64,000 bases of DNA, taken from contig MLDA01000007.1 of assembly GCA_023896275.1 (NCBI GenBank), positions 1 to 64,000 on the forward strand, given 5' to 3'. The translations under genes and the position numbers were made by a program. This DNA comes from Kocuria rosea subsp. polaris. GTDB lineage: Bacteria > Actinomycetota > Actinomycetes > Actinomycetales > Micrococcaceae. The notes below the pieces were generated by a model. It did no database searches, was not told the origin of the DNA, and saw only the letters and a list, made by a program, of their open reading frames with translations. This document shows, piece by piece, positions 25,470-34,735 of this stretch. Position 1 is the stretch's first letter; every line of letters starts with the position of its first letter.

Positions 25470-27233
25470 TCAGTCGTCGTCGCCGGGAGGCGGACCGCAG
25501 ACGACCTTGTGCCACGGCGCGTACGTCCAGGTCAGGGTCTCCTTGGGCAGTGTCTCGCTGGCGGAGGTGCGGGTGCGGGTGTTGTCGACGGTGAAGCCCT
25601 TCTCGCCACCGGACTCCGACACGCATTCGTCGGCCTCGTTGTACTTGGTCTCCGGGTTGGTCAGGTTGTAGTGCTTGCTGGTGTTGGTCTTCACGTCCCA
25701 GTGCTTCGTGCCCCACAGGCGCGTGTAGACGCGGTCCTGGCCGACCCAGGCCTGGATCATGACCGCGGTATCGGTGTTGTTCTTCCACTTCATGTCGATC
25801 TGGCCCTCCCAGAGGGTCGCCTCGCGCCCGGCGGGGTAGCGGTCGAACCAGCGAGTGTGCGGGCGGTGCTCGACGTCGTCGTAACCGGCGAGCCAGCCGA
25901 CGTTGAACATCTGCGTGGAGATCTGGGACAGGCCGCCGCCGAGCGCCGTCGTCGAGAAACCGGACTCGACGACGCCGGACTCGAAGTACCCGTTCTCCTT
26001 GGTGATCGGAGCCAGGACCCCGATGAGCGAGAACGTCTCCCCGGGCTTGACGATCACGCCGTTGAGTTTGCGCTGGCCTGCCTTGAGGTTCTGGGTGCGC
26101 ACCGAATCGTACTTCGGGTAGGGGGTCGAGAAGGTGAGGATCTCCTCCTTGATGCCCCAGGCTTCGGCGTCCTTGGTCGTGAACTCCGGCTCGGTGACCT
26201 CGGCCTCGGCGGAGACCGAGCGCTCCTGCGTGTTCGCGGCGGCGACGATCTTCTCGCCCAGGCCCTTGGGGGAGACTCGCAGGCCGGTCTTGGAAGGAAC
26301 GATCTTGGGTTTGCCGTCCTCGAGAACAACGCGCGCCTCGCGCGGTTCCACTCCGAGGTCGGGGTTGTCCTTGCCGAGGGACTCGACGATCTTCTCGGCG
26401 TCGAGCTCCAGGTCGACGCTGCCGTTTTCCGCGGTGAACGTTGCGGCGCCGGCGAGCAGTTCGGGGGAGAGCTTCGCTGACTGTCCCTCGGCGCGCACGG
26501 TCACCGTGTCGGCGACGAGTGGCGCGGCCAGATTCTCTACGGCGCGGTCGAACTCCTCGGCGGGCACATCCACCGGGTCCGTGGTCGTGGGCAGCTCGAT
26601 GGTCGCGGCGGGGTCGAACCAGCGCTCGACGACGGTGCCGAAGGCGGCATCCTGCGCGACCTTCTCACCGGGTACCGGTTCGGTGACGACAGGCTCGATG
26701 CCCTCGAACTCGAGGGTGCCTTCGGTCGGGGCAACATCGAGTGTCTCGGCTGCTGTCTCGATGGCCGCCGCCAGTTTGGTGTCGTCGACGGTCAACTCGG
26801 GCGTGACCTCCGAGCCGCCCACGACGTGCTGCCACAGCTTGACCGGGTCCAGCGTGAACCCGGCGTAGCCGGACACCGTCGACTCGAGATCGATGCCGAG
26901 GCCCGCATCCGCGGGGTCTATCGTCGCGCTCTCGCCGCCCACGGCGACGTCGAATGGCTGCTCCGCTAGGGGCCCAAGCTCGGCAGTGAGCTTCTCCAGG
27001 GCCTCGTCGTCGCTAAGGCCGCCGACGGCGACCCCGTGCACGGTGGTGTCGTGGGGGATCTGGCCGACTAGGGCGTACGCGGTTCCGGCGTAGCCGCCGG
27101 CGAGCACGAGGGCGAGGGATCCGCCGATGGTCCAGCCCTTGGCGGCGCGGGAGAGTCCCTTTTTTGATGAGGTCACGTGCTTGGAGTGCTTTCCGGTATG
27201 AGGCCAGGGTGGCCGGACGGGCCGGCCACGCAA
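25470..27233 (-). CDS. VanW family cell-wall protein
   Basis: 587 aa. A membrane anchor near the N-terminus (about 31-52, GGSLALVLAGGYAGTAYALV) is followed by two repeats of a peptidoglycan-binding-like (YoaR/PG_binding_4) fold and then the VanW domain (about 375-520) with NGVIVKPGETFSLIGVL and GGGLSQISTQMFN. The protein is thus exported and acts at the wall; the biochemical role is unknown. The C-terminus ends in a negatively charged tail. Start could also be the GTG about 19 codons downstream (VTSSKKG). Confidence 0.85.
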   Translation of the reverse strand: MRGRPVRPPWPHTGKHSKHVTSSKKGLSRAAKGWTIGGSLALVLAGGYAGTAYALVGQIPHDTTVHGVAVGGLSDDEALEKLTAELGPLAEQPFDVAVGGESATIDPADAGLGIDLESTVSGYAGFTLDPVKLWQHVVGGSEVTPELTVDDTKLAAAIETAAETLDVAPTEGTLEFEGIEPVVTEPVPGEKVAQDAAFGTVVERWFDPAATIELPTTTDPVDVPAEEFDRAVENLAAPLVADTVTVRAEGQSAKLSPELLAGAATFTAENGSVDLELDAEKIVESLGKDNPDLGVEPREARVVLEDGKPKIVPSKTGLRVSPKGLGEKIVAAANTQERSVSAEAEVTEPEFTTKDAEAWGIKEEILTFSTPYPKYDSVRTQNLKAGQRKLNGVIVKPGETFSLIGVLAPITKENGYFESGVVESGFSTTALGGGLSQISTQMFNVGWLAGYDDVEHRPHTRWFDRYPAGREATLWEGQIDMKWKNNTDTAVMIQAWVGQDRVYTRLWGTKHWDVKTNTSKHYNLTNPETKYNEADECVSESGGEKGFTVDNTRTRTSASETLPKETLTWTYAPWHKVVCGPPPGDDD

Positions 27234-27318
27234 TAGTACTCAAGGGTAGCGGCGATTCCCGGGGCCGCCGTCCCCGCCGCGCGCCCGGCGCGAGGTTGTT
27301 ATCGTTTCGTGCCGCGGC

Positions 27319-28281
27319 CTACAGCCCCGCGTACACGCCGAGCACGTCGAGCCGGGGCAGATCGATCCGCGCATCTGCCTCGCTGGCCAGGGCCTGCTTC
27401 GCGCAATATGCGACGCCGAGCCCGCTCGCGCGCACCATGTCGAGGTCGTTGGCGCCGTCGCCCGCCGCGATGGTCGCCTCCAGCGGCAGGTCGAGCTGCT
27501 GGGCCCACTGGCGCAGGTAGCGTTCCTTCGCGGCCCGGTCGACGACCTCGCCCGTGACTCGCCCCGTGAGCCTGCCGTCGGCGATCTCCAGATCGTTGGC
27601 CACGGCGAAGTCCAGGCCCAGTTCGTCCGCCAGCGGCCGCAGGATCTGGATGAAACCACCGGAGACGACGCCGATGCGGTGCCCACCGGCCCGCAGGGTG
27701 CGGACGAGGTCGCGGGCACCGGGGGAAAGGGCGATCCGCTCGCGCACCGCGTCGATCACGCTGGCATCGAGGCCGGCCAGTGTCTCGACTCGTGCGTGCA
27801 GGCTCTGGGCGAAATCCAGTTCGCCGCGCATCGCGGCCTCGGTCACCGCCGCCACCTCGGCCTCGCGGCCGGCATGGGCGGCCAGCATCTCGATGACCTC
27901 CTGCTGGATGAGCGTCGAGTCGACGTCCATGACGAGCAGCTTCGTGGGCGCCTGCATCAGCGACGCCGGCACGACGGCGACACTCTCGCCCGTCCGTGCG
28001 CTCTCGCCACACGCCTCGGGTGCGGGCACGCCGGCCCGCAACAGCGCCGCGTCGACTGCGGCGCGCAGGGCCACGACGTCGGCGTCCTCCACCGCGAGCC
28101 GCACGCCCGCGTAGCCGATCCCGGGGGCGTGAGTGGCGTCGTCGTGCACCTGCGGCCCCGTCAGGGGCTGGGAGCCGACGACGGTCCCTAGGTGGGAGAC
28201 GGCGGCGGTGAGGGCCTCGGCCGTGAGCGCCGGGGCGGCATCGGCGCGGTGGATGTGGACGACGTAGGCGGTGATCTGCAT
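27319..28281 (-). CDS. serB: Phosphoserine phosphatase with N-terminal ACT-like domain
   Basis: 320 aa. HAD motif I DVDSTLIQQE (about 120-129), motif II VVSGGF and motif III/IV GDGANDLDM are all intact. It removes phosphate from O-phosphoserine in the last step of serine synthesis. The N-terminal about 110 residues have the ACT-like layout seen in actinobacterial SerB, where it mediates feedback by serine. Monocistronic, divergent from the ABC ATPase gene. Confidence 0.93.
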   Translation of the reverse strand: MQITAYVVHIHRADAAPALTAEALTAAVSHLGTVVGSQPLTGPQVHDDATHAPGIGYAGVRLAVEDADVVALRAAVDAALLRAGVPAPEACGESARTGESVAVVPASLMQAPTKLLVMDVDSTLIQQEVIEMLAAHAGREAEVAAVTEAAMRGELDFAQSLHARVETLAGLDASVIDAVRERIALSPGARDLVRTLRAGGHRIGVVSGGFIQILRPLADELGLDFAVANDLEIADGRLTGRVTGEVVDRAAKERYLRQWAQQLDLPLEATIAAGDGANDLDMVRASGLGVAYCAKQALASEADARIDLPRLDVLGVYAGL

Positions 28282-28390
28282 GCCTTAGATTTTCCGTCGG
28301 GTGCCTCCGGGAGGCAAAAGGCGGGCCGATCATGACGGTCACCGCACGTCGTTTGGTCGATTCGGCGTGCGCTGGCCTAGTGTTTTCCTC

Positions 28391-29188
28391 ATGAGTGACG
28401 TGTTGGATTTTGCCGCGGTCACGGTCGTCCGTGGCGGTAAGCGACTGCTGGATGCCGTCGACTGGGAGATTCGCGAAGGCGAACGGTGGGTGGTGCTGGG
28501 GCCGAACGGCGCCGGGAAGACCACCCTGATGCAGATCGCGGGAACGCGGATGCACCCGTCGAGCGGTACCGCCTCGATGCTGGGCGAGACCATGGGCCAG
28601 GTTGACGTGTTTGAGCTGCGCCCGCTGATCGGCCTCTCATCGGCGGCGCTCGCGAACCAGATTCCCGGACACGAGACCGTGCTCAACGTCGTCGTCACTG
28701 CGGCCTACGGGACCACGGGCCGCTGGCGCGAGGAGTACGAGAAAATGGACGAGCGGCGCGCGTTCGCGCTGCTGCACGACTGGGGCATGTCCACCCTGAT
28801 CAATCGCGAGTTCGCCTCCCTCAGCGAGGGCGAGCGCAAGCGCGTCCAGATCGCGCGCGCGCTCATGACGGATCCCGAGCTGCTGATCCTCGACGAGCCG
28901 GCAGCCGGTCTCGACCTGGGCGGTCGCGAGGACCTCGTCAAGCGCCTCTCGTCACTCGCCGCCGACGAGGCCGCGCCGGCCGTCGTGCTCGTGACCCACC
29001 ACCTCGAAGAAATCCCGCCGGGCTTCACCCACGTGCTCATGCTGCGCGACGGCGCCGTCGTCGCATCCGGCCCGCTCCGCGAGACGCTGACCGAGGCCAA
29101 CCTCGCGGCGACGTTCGACGCCGACCTGAAGCTCATCGCCAACGGCGGTCGCTACACCGCCGTCGCGCGCGACTCCCACGCCGTGTAG
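28391..29188 (+). CDS. Stand-alone ABC transporter ATP-binding protein
   Basis: 265 aa. Walker A GPNGAGKTT (about 37-45), signature LSEGERKR (Gln-free LSEGE form), Walker B LLILDEPAAGLD and H-loop VTHHLEEI. Resembles the PhnK/ModF-like soluble ATPases in Micrococcaceae, which lack an adjacent permease. TAGTGT at 28378-28383 lies seven bases before the ATG, so the mRNA may be leaderless. It is followed by a TSUP permease and an RNA methyltransferase on the same strand. Confidence 0.85.
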   Translation: MSDVLDFAAVTVVRGGKRLLDAVDWEIREGERWVVLGPNGAGKTTLMQIAGTRMHPSSGTASMLGETMGQVDVFELRPLIGLSSAALANQIPGHETVLNVVVTAAYGTTGRWREEYEKMDERRAFALLHDWGMSTLINREFASLSEGERKRVQIARALMTDPELLILDEPAAGLDLGGREDLVKRLSSLAADEAAPAVVLVTHHLEEIPPGFTHVLMLRDGAVVASGPLRETLTEANLAATFDADLKLIANGGRYTAVARDSHAV

Positions 29189-29206
29189 CGGCGCCGGCAC
29201 CCTTCC

Positions 29207-30025
29207 ATGGCGGATCTCTCCCTCTGGGACTTCTGGCGCGAGGCGCTGATCCTGTTCTCCGGCCTGTGGGCCGGCACGATCAACACGATCGTCGGCTCCG
29301 GCTCCCTCGTGACCTTCCCCGTGCTCGTCGCGCTCGGCACGGCACCGGTGAACGCGATCGTCTCCAACGCCATGGGCCTGGTCGCCGGCGGCTTCTCCGG
29401 CGCGTGGGGGTATCGGCGCGAGGCGCGCTCCGTCTCCAAGACGCTGCTGTGCCTGCTGCCCGTCTCCCTCGTGGGCGGCCTAGTGGGCGCGTACCTGCTG
29501 CTGCACCTGCCGGAGTCGGTGTTCGACGTCGTCGCCCCCGCCCTGATCATCGTCGCCGTCCTGCTGGTCGCGTTCCAGCCGCGGCTGTCGGCGTGGGCGA
29601 AGAAACGCCAGGGCGCCGAGCACGTGCACCCCGAGATGGCGGACCGGCAGCGGCTGCCGGTGGTGCTCTACGTTCTCGTCTTCATCACCGGCGTCTACGG
29701 CGGCTACTTCACCGCCGCTCAGGGCGTGCTGCTCATGGGTATCCTCGGGGTCTTCTTCCACGGCAGCCTGCAGCAGTCCAACGCGATCAAGGTGATCCTC
29801 TCCCTCGGCGTGAACCTGATCGCGGCGATCTCCTACCTGCTCTTCGCATTCGAGCGCATCGACTGGGTCATCGTCGCGCTCATCGCCGCCGGATCCCTCG
29901 TCGGCGGGTTCGTCGGCGCGAAGATCGGCCGGCGCCTCTCGCCGGCCTGGCTGCGCGGCGTGATCATCGTGCTCGGGTGCATGGCCCTGGTGAACCTGCT
30001 CGCCCGGCTGGTGAACGGCGCGTGA
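29207..30025 (+). CDS. TSUP (TauE/SafE) family permease
   Basis: 272 aa with about eight hydrophobic segments and the family repeat GTINTIVGSGSLVTFP (N-half) and GGYFTAAQGVLLMGILG (C-half). TSUP proteins export sulfite or related organosulfur anions. The substrate cannot be named. It overlaps the next gene by four bases (GTGA). Confidence 0.88.
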   Translation: MADLSLWDFWREALILFSGLWAGTINTIVGSGSLVTFPVLVALGTAPVNAIVSNAMGLVAGGFSGAWGYRREARSVSKTLLCLLPVSLVGGLVGAYLLLHLPESVFDVVAPALIIVAVLLVAFQPRLSAWAKKRQGAEHVHPEMADRQRLPVVLYVLVFITGVYGGYFTAAQGVLLMGILGVFFHGSLQQSNAIKVILSLGVNLIAAISYLLFAFERIDWVIVALIAAGSLVGGFVGAKIGRRLSPAWLRGVIIVLGCMALVNLLARLVNGA

Positions 30026-30849
30026 TCGTCCACCTCACCCCGGAGCCGGGGCACGAGTACGACCCGGGTGCCGATCCGCGCGTCGCCGACTATCTGGCCC
30101 TCTCCGACGCCGCCCTCCGCCAGGTCGCCGACCCGGCCAACGGGCGTTACATCGCTGAGAGCTCCAAGGTGGTTCGCCGCGCGGTCGCCGCGGGCCACAC
30201 GCCGCGGAGCTTCTTCCTGGCCCCGAAGTGGGTCGAGGGGCTCTCCGACGTCCTCGAGCAGTTCCCGCACGTCCCGGCCTACGTGGGGGAGCCTGCCCTG
30301 CTCGAGCGCATCGCTGGGTTCCACCTGCACCGCGGTGCGCTCGCCGCGATGGACCGTCCGGCGTCCCGAAACCTCGACGACGTGCTCGCCGGGGCCCGCC
30401 GGGTCGCGATCGTCGAGGATGTCTCCGACCACACCAATCTCGGCGCGATCTTCCGTTCCGCGGCCGCTCTCGGCGTCGACGCCGTCCTCGTCACCGCCCG
30501 CTGCGCGGACCCGCTCTACCGGCGGGCCATCCGCGTGTCCATGGGCACCGTCTTCCAGGTTCCCTGGGTGCGCCTCGGTGACTGGGGCGGCGCCGTCGCG
30601 CGCCTGCGCGCCGCTGGGTTCACCGTGGCTGCCCTGGAGGTCACCGACGAGGCGCTGCCCGTCGACGACGTCGCCGCACAGAATCACGAGAAGCTCGCCC
30701 TGATCCTCGGCACGGAGGGTGCCGGTGTCTCGGCGGCGGCGCTCGCCGACTCCGACCTGCAGGTCGTGATTCCCATGGCTGCCGGCGTCGACTCGCTCAA
30801 CGTCGCGGCGGCCTCTGCGGTGGCGTTCTGGGAGTTACGCGCGCGATAG
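30022..30849 (+). CDS. TrmH/SpoU family RNA 2'-O-methyltransferase
   Basis: 275 aa. SPOUT knot motifs: EDVSDHTNLGAIFRSAAALG (motif 1 with N and R), ILGTEGAGVS (motif 2) and IPMAAGVDSLNVAAASAVA (motif 3). An N-terminal L30e-like RNA-binding domain precedes it. The target is probably rRNA; specificity is unknown. GTG start at 30022 overlaps the TSUP stop. Confidence 0.92.
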   Translation: MIVHLTPEPGHEYDPGADPRVADYLALSDAALRQVADPANGRYIAESSKVVRRAVAAGHTPRSFFLAPKWVEGLSDVLEQFPHVPAYVGEPALLERIAGFHLHRGALAAMDRPASRNLDDVLAGARRVAIVEDVSDHTNLGAIFRSAAALGVDAVLVTARCADPLYRRAIRVSMGTVFQVPWVRLGDWGGAVARLRAAGFTVAALEVTDEALPVDDVAAQNHEKLALILGTEGAGVSAAALADSDLQVVIPMAAGVDSLNVAAASAVAFWELRAR

Positions 30850-30915
30850 GCAATTGGGCGGAGTCGTAGCGGGTCGGCTGAGGCGATCGGCCATCTCTGC
30901 CGACCCATGTGTGAT

Positions 30916-30931
30916 CCGTGGGATCCCACGG
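30916..30931. repeat. 16-bp perfect palindrome between convergent genes
   Basis: CCGTGGGATCCCACGG, directly after the MocR stop codon. It has no flanking T-run, so it may be a weak terminator or a protein site. Confidence 0.35.
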
Positions 30932-30932
30932 G

Positions 30933-32351
30933 CTACGCCGTCGTGGAGGTGTTTGCCAGCGCCTGGCCGATGATCCGTGCGCCGTCAGGAAACGCGCCGG
31001 GGTTGGGACCGGAGTAATTGAGTCGAAGGTACCGGCCCGTCGGCTCAGCGGGGAACCACTCGTCACCGGCGGCGACGATGACGCCCTGACTCTCGCAGGC
31101 GCGGACCAGCTGCGGGAGGTCTGAAGTGTCCGGGAGACGGAGCCAGAGGTTCAACCCGCCGTGGGGGACTGATTCCAGGTGGGCGCTCGGCACGTGCTCG
31201 CTGAGAGCAGCGACGAGCAGATCACGACGGGACGCGAGTTGGTGGCGGAGCGAGCGTAGATGAGTCCGCCAGGCAGGTTGGGTAACGATGTCGAGTGCGA
31301 CAGTCTGCAGCGCTCCGCTGACGTACATCGACTGGGCCTGCGTGTCGGCGAGGATGCGATCACGTGCGGGGCCGCGCGCGATCAGCCCGGCCACTCGAAC
31401 AGCGGGGGAGACGCTCTTGGTCAGCGAGCGGAGGTAGACGACATGCCCTGAGTCATCGCGGGCAGCGACCGGTACCGGGTCGGCGCTGATTCCGAAGTCA
31501 TGTGCCCAATCGTCTTCGATCAGGAACGCGCCGTTCGCGCGTACGACGTCGAGCACGGCCGCCGCGAGATCCGGCGACCATTGCGCCCCGGTGGGGTTGG
31601 CGAAGTTCGGCTGCGCGTAGAACGCCCGTGCGCCGGTCCGCGCGAACGCACGTTTCACATCATCGGGATCCGGGCCCTGCGGACCGCTGGGGATCGGAAC
31701 CAGCTCGACGCCGACCTGAGCGGCGGCGAGGATCGCGCCCCAGTAGCTCGGCGATTCGATCAGCATGGGCTTTCCTGCCCCGACGAGCGTGCGGAACAGT
31801 GTGCTCAGCCCGCTCTGGCTGCCTGGCAGAATCACCACGTCGCTCGCGGCCGGGGCGGCGAGTCCCACGGATGTCACCTGACCAAGCTCTGCGGCGAACC
31901 AGGACTGAAGATCGGGCAGACCTGCGGCGGGAGGGCGGCTCACCGCAGCCTCGCTGCGTCCGGTGCGGGCGAACGCGGCCCGTACCAGACGCTCGGGCAA
32001 CAGCTCCTTGTCCGGGTAACCGGCGTGCAGCGAGATCACGTCGTTGGGGGCCGTCCGCATTGCGGCCGAAATCTGCGGTAGCCGCTGCTGCGGCGAACCC
32101 AAGGCCGTCGTCTGCCACGCGTAGTCATGCGGACGGCTCGTCCGGACCGTGCGAACGAACGTGCCGACACCCGGTTGGGATTCCACGAGGCCCTGTTCCG
32201 TGAGCTTGCGTAGGGCTTTCTGCACCGTCACTGGGCTCGCTTCGTACTGGGCGACCAGCGTCCGGGTCGAGGGCAGTTGCGCACCTGCGGGAGCGGAGGA
32301 GATCCATTCCCGCAGCCCGGCCAAGATCCGCTGACTGCTACTGTTGTTCAT
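30933..32351 (-). CDS. MocR-type regulator (GntR HTH fused to class I aminotransferase)
   Basis: 472 aa from the ATG at 32351. The N-terminal winged helix LPSTRTLVAQYEASPVTVQKAL (split, about 26-47) is GntR-like; an aminotransferase domain follows with the PLP lysine in SLTKSVSPAVRVAG (about 305) and the NPTG motif. MocR proteins such as PdxR and GabR sense PLP-linked ligands through the enzyme fold and usually control a divergent neighbour. The neighbour here is an EamA exporter whose start codon overlaps this one. The longer open frame upstream runs into that gene and is not real. Confidence 0.88.
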   Translation of the reverse strand: MNNSSSQRILAGLREWISSAPAGAQLPSTRTLVAQYEASPVTVQKALRKLTEQGLVESQPGVGTFVRTVRTSRPHDYAWQTTALGSPQQRLPQISAAMRTAPNDVISLHAGYPDKELLPERLVRAAFARTGRSEAAVSRPPAAGLPDLQSWFAAELGQVTSVGLAAPAASDVVILPGSQSGLSTLFRTLVGAGKPMLIESPSYWGAILAAAQVGVELVPIPSGPQGPDPDDVKRAFARTGARAFYAQPNFANPTGAQWSPDLAAAVLDVVRANGAFLIEDDWAHDFGISADPVPVAARDDSGHVVYLRSLTKSVSPAVRVAGLIARGPARDRILADTQAQSMYVSGALQTVALDIVTQPAWRTHLRSLRHQLASRRDLLVAALSEHVPSAHLESVPHGGLNLWLRLPDTSDLPQLVRACESQGVIVAAGDEWFPAEPTGRYLRLNYSGPNPGAFPDGARIIGQALANTSTTA

Positions 32352-32395
32352 GAAGATCAATGGTACCGCTACTACACTTTCGCCACTACCGCTAC
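32339..32395. promoter_or_regulatory. Overlapping divergent promoters of the MocR/EamA pair, with direct repeats
   Basis: The two start codons share TTCATGAA (32347-32354). TACTGT at 32339-32344 can be the -10 box for the plus gene, and TACCAT (minus, 32365-32360) for MocR; both messages would be nearly leaderless. ACCGCTAC occurs as a direct repeat at 32365-32372 and 32388-32395 (23-base period), which fits the direct-repeat operators of MocR proteins. Confidence 0.5.
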
Positions 32396-33321
32396 ACCTG
32401 CCGCAGGCGGGACTGTGGTGGGGTCTACTCGGTGTCGCGGCTTTCTCGTTTACTGTCCCGTTCACTCGTGTTGCCGTCGAGAACGGGCAGATGTCGCCTT
32501 TGTTCGTCGGCTCCGGTCGTGCGGTGGTCGCCGCGGTCCTCGCGATTGCTGCGCTTTGGCTCACCCGGCAGAAGCGGCCGCGTGGGAAGCAGTGGTTGCA
32601 GGTTTCAATTGTCGCTGGGGGCGTCGTGGTCGGGTTCCCGCTGCTGACTTCGTTTGCTTTGACCACGGCACCAGCGAGTCATGGGGCTGTCGTGATCGCC
32701 CTCCTTCCCGCCGCGACCGCAGTGTTTGCGGTGCTGCGCGCCGGGGAGCGCCCTGTCCGGTCCTTTTGGATTGCTGCCGGAATCGGCGCGGTCGCAGCGG
32801 TCGCCTTCGCTGTGATCCAGGGCGGCGGGCTTGCGGCTTTGCACTGGTCGGATCTGCTGCTGTTCGCTGCTGTCATCGTCTGCGCGATCGGCTACGCCGA
32901 GGGTGGGCTTCTTTCTCGTTCGCTGGGTTCGTGGCAGACGATCTCTTGGGCGCTCGTGCTCGCCGCCCCGCTGATGCTCGTCTTGACTGGCGTCGCGGTC
33001 GTCCAGCATCCACCGGCGGGCGGTGCGACTGAGTGGGGCGCGTTTGCCTATCTCGCTGTTGTGAGCATGTTTTTTGGGTTTTTCGCTTGGTACCGAGGGT
33101 TGGCCATCGGCCCGATGGCGCACGTGAGCCAGATCCAACTCACTCAGCCAGTGATGAGCATCGGCTGGGCAGCCCTGCTTCTGCATGAGCAGCTCGACTG
33201 GTCCACAGTGCTCGGTGGCATCACCGTCATCGGCTGTGCGCTTCTGGCTGTCCGTACTCGCGCCAGTGGGAGGAAACACGAGTCGAAGACAGGCCCTTCG
33301 CGACCGTCCAGTCGAGGATGA
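32350..33321 (+). CDS. EamA/DMT superfamily exporter
   Basis: 323 aa, ten hydrophobic segments in two EamA repeats (about 20-150 and 160-305). Typical motifs: AAFSFTVPFTRVAVE near helix 1, TTAPASHGAVVIALLPAATAV, and QLTQPVMSIGWAALLLHEQL in the second repeat. Members export amino acids or other metabolites. The divergent MocR gene suggests a PLP-related or amino-acid ligand. The TTG at 32344 is an alternative start. Confidence 0.87.
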   Translation: MKINGTATTLSPLPLHLPQAGLWWGLLGVAAFSFTVPFTRVAVENGQMSPLFVGSGRAVVAAVLAIAALWLTRQKRPRGKQWLQVSIVAGGVVVGFPLLTSFALTTAPASHGAVVIALLPAATAVFAVLRAGERPVRSFWIAAGIGAVAAVAFAVIQGGGLAALHWSDLLLFAAVIVCAIGYAEGGLLSRSLGSWQTISWALVLAAPLMLVLTGVAVVQHPPAGGATEWGAFAYLAVVSMFFGFFAWYRGLAIGPMAHVSQIQLTQPVMSIGWAALLLHEQLDWSTVLGGITVIGCALLAVRTRASGRKHESKTGPSRPSSRG

Positions 33322-33411
33322 GATGCGGTTCGTTGGATTCCCCGAATCCTGGCCCAGGCGCACCGGGCGTCACTACGCACGTCTCCACGGGCACAGCGCC
33401 ACTGGCTGCGG

Positions 33412-34221
33412 TCAGGCCGGGCGGGTCGAGGCGGCCGAGGCCACGGCCGCCTCGAGTCCGCTGCCCGGTTCGCGGCCGAGAAGGTCCGCGAGGTCCGGAT
33501 GGTGCCCGGCAAGCATGCCGTGGCGGATGGTGCTTGCGATCGTGGCCAGCATCGGCGGCTGAAACGGCAGTAGCTCGGGGGTGTCCAGGAGGCGTTGGCG
33601 GTACCGGCCCAGAGGAAGTTCTCGGACGGGTACTGAGAGAACGCCGGCGATGTCAGCGATGGTGAAGGGAGGCCCGGTCAGCTCGTGGACGCGGAAGTCA
33701 TGATGAGACGGGGCAATCGCGACGCGAGCCGCCGCGAGAGCCAGGTCCTCACGTGTCGGCGCGGCCACCGCTCCGGTGCCGAACGGTGAGATCAAGTCCG
33801 CCCCGTCCCATGCAAGCAACGCCCCGACCAGTTCGGCGTAGAGGCCGTTGCGCAAGATCGTCCACCGCATGCCAGTGGCGCGGAGAAGCTGCTCGGTGGC
33901 GCGATGCGCCAGAGCGAATCCGAGATGGTCGCCGGCACCGACGAGACTGGTGTAGACGACGTGGCCGACGCCGTCTCGGCGTGCGGCCGCGAGCACTGTG
34001 GAGTGCCGGCGAACGACCACATCGTCCTCCCCGTACCCGGCGGATACGAGAACGAGGGTGGAGACACCCGTCAGGTCCATCGTTTCGGGCACGTCGAAGT
34101 CCATGGCGCGGCCGTGTTCGCCGGGAGAACGGCTCCCGCCCTCCACGTCAGCGCCTAGCGCGTGCAGCTGAGTGACGATGCGGCTGCCGAGTTGTCCGCT
34201 GGCGCCGGTAACGAGGATCAT
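33412..34221 (-). CDS. NmrA/NAD(P)-binding quinone oxidoreductase-like protein (QOR2/YtfG type)
   Basis: 269 aa. N-terminal GASGQLGSRIV (GxxGxxG) binds NADPH; the rest matches the NmrA-like atypical SDR family that includes E. coli QorB/YtfG. These reduce quinones or other electrophiles. The ATG at 34221 has AGGAG at good spacing; the frame continuing upstream is not coding. Divergent from an HxlR regulator, the same pairing as QorR-qor2 in Corynebacterium glutamicum, which supports a quinone/electrophile detoxification role. Confidence 0.83.
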   Translation of the reverse strand: MILVTGASGQLGSRIVTQLHALGADVEGGSRSPGEHGRAMDFDVPETMDLTGVSTLVLVSAGYGEDDVVVRRHSTVLAAARRDGVGHVVYTSLVGAGDHLGFALAHRATEQLLRATGMRWTILRNGLYAELVGALLAWDGADLISPFGTGAVAAPTREDLALAAARVAIAPSHHDFRVHELTGPPFTIADIAGVLSVPVRELPLGRYRQRLLDTPELLPFQPPMLATIASTIRHGMLAGHHPDLADLLGREPGSGLEAAVASAASTRPA

Positions 34222-34312
34222 GAGTACTCCTGGCTGGTTCTCTTCGGTAACCACGGTGGCGACCAGTTCAGATCCTCTGCCCAATGCTCGCGCTCCACAA
34301 GGAGGCACTTTG

Positions 34313-34735
34313 ATGTCAGTCACGAACACTGGTGTAACCCACGCGCCGCGCGAAGGATCAGCGCCCCTGGAACCGTGCGGGCAGGAGAAGCATCCGGACT
34401 GCGGTATCCGCGACGTTCTGGACCGAGTAGGAGACAAATGGTCAGTGCTGGTGATCGTCGAGCTTGCGACCGGTCCGCGGCGCTTCCGCGAACTGCAGCG
34501 CGCAATCGACGGGATCTCCCAGCGAATGCTGACGTTGACCGTTCGCCGGCTCGAACGGGACGGGCTCGTCCTGCGCACCGTCTATCCGACGGTCCCGGCC
34601 CAAGTTGACTACCGGCTGACGGAGACGGGAGCGAGCCTGACACACCTAGTCAAGGCGCTCGCCGACTGGTCGCTGGCCCACCGCCACGCGATTGCCGAGT
34701 CGCGCGCCGCATTCGACGCCCGCACAGCAACCTAG
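34313..34735 (+). CDS. HxlR (DUF24) family redox-responsive regulator
   Basis: 140 aa from the ATG at 34313, eight bases after AAGGAGG. The winged helix GDKWSVLVIVELATGPRRFRELQRAIDGISQRML (split) is canonical HxlR. A cysteine sits just before it (KHPDCGIRDVLDRVGDKW) and a second one a few residues earlier (EPCGQ); the former matches the sensing cysteine position of QorR/YodB. It probably represses the divergent quinone reductase-like gene until oxidised (inference from family). Confidence 0.88.
   Translation: MSVTNTGVTHAPREGSAPLEPCGQEKHPDCGIRDVLDRVGDKWSVLVIVELATGPRRFRELQRAIDGISQRMLTLTVRRLERDGLVLRTVYPTVPAQVDYRLTETGASLTHLVKALADWSLAHRHAIAESRAAFDARTAT

Noticed and set aside
32352-32666. Longer MocR frame
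   Set aside because: It lies over the EamA gene and lacks similarity; the GntR domain starts just after the ATG at 32351.
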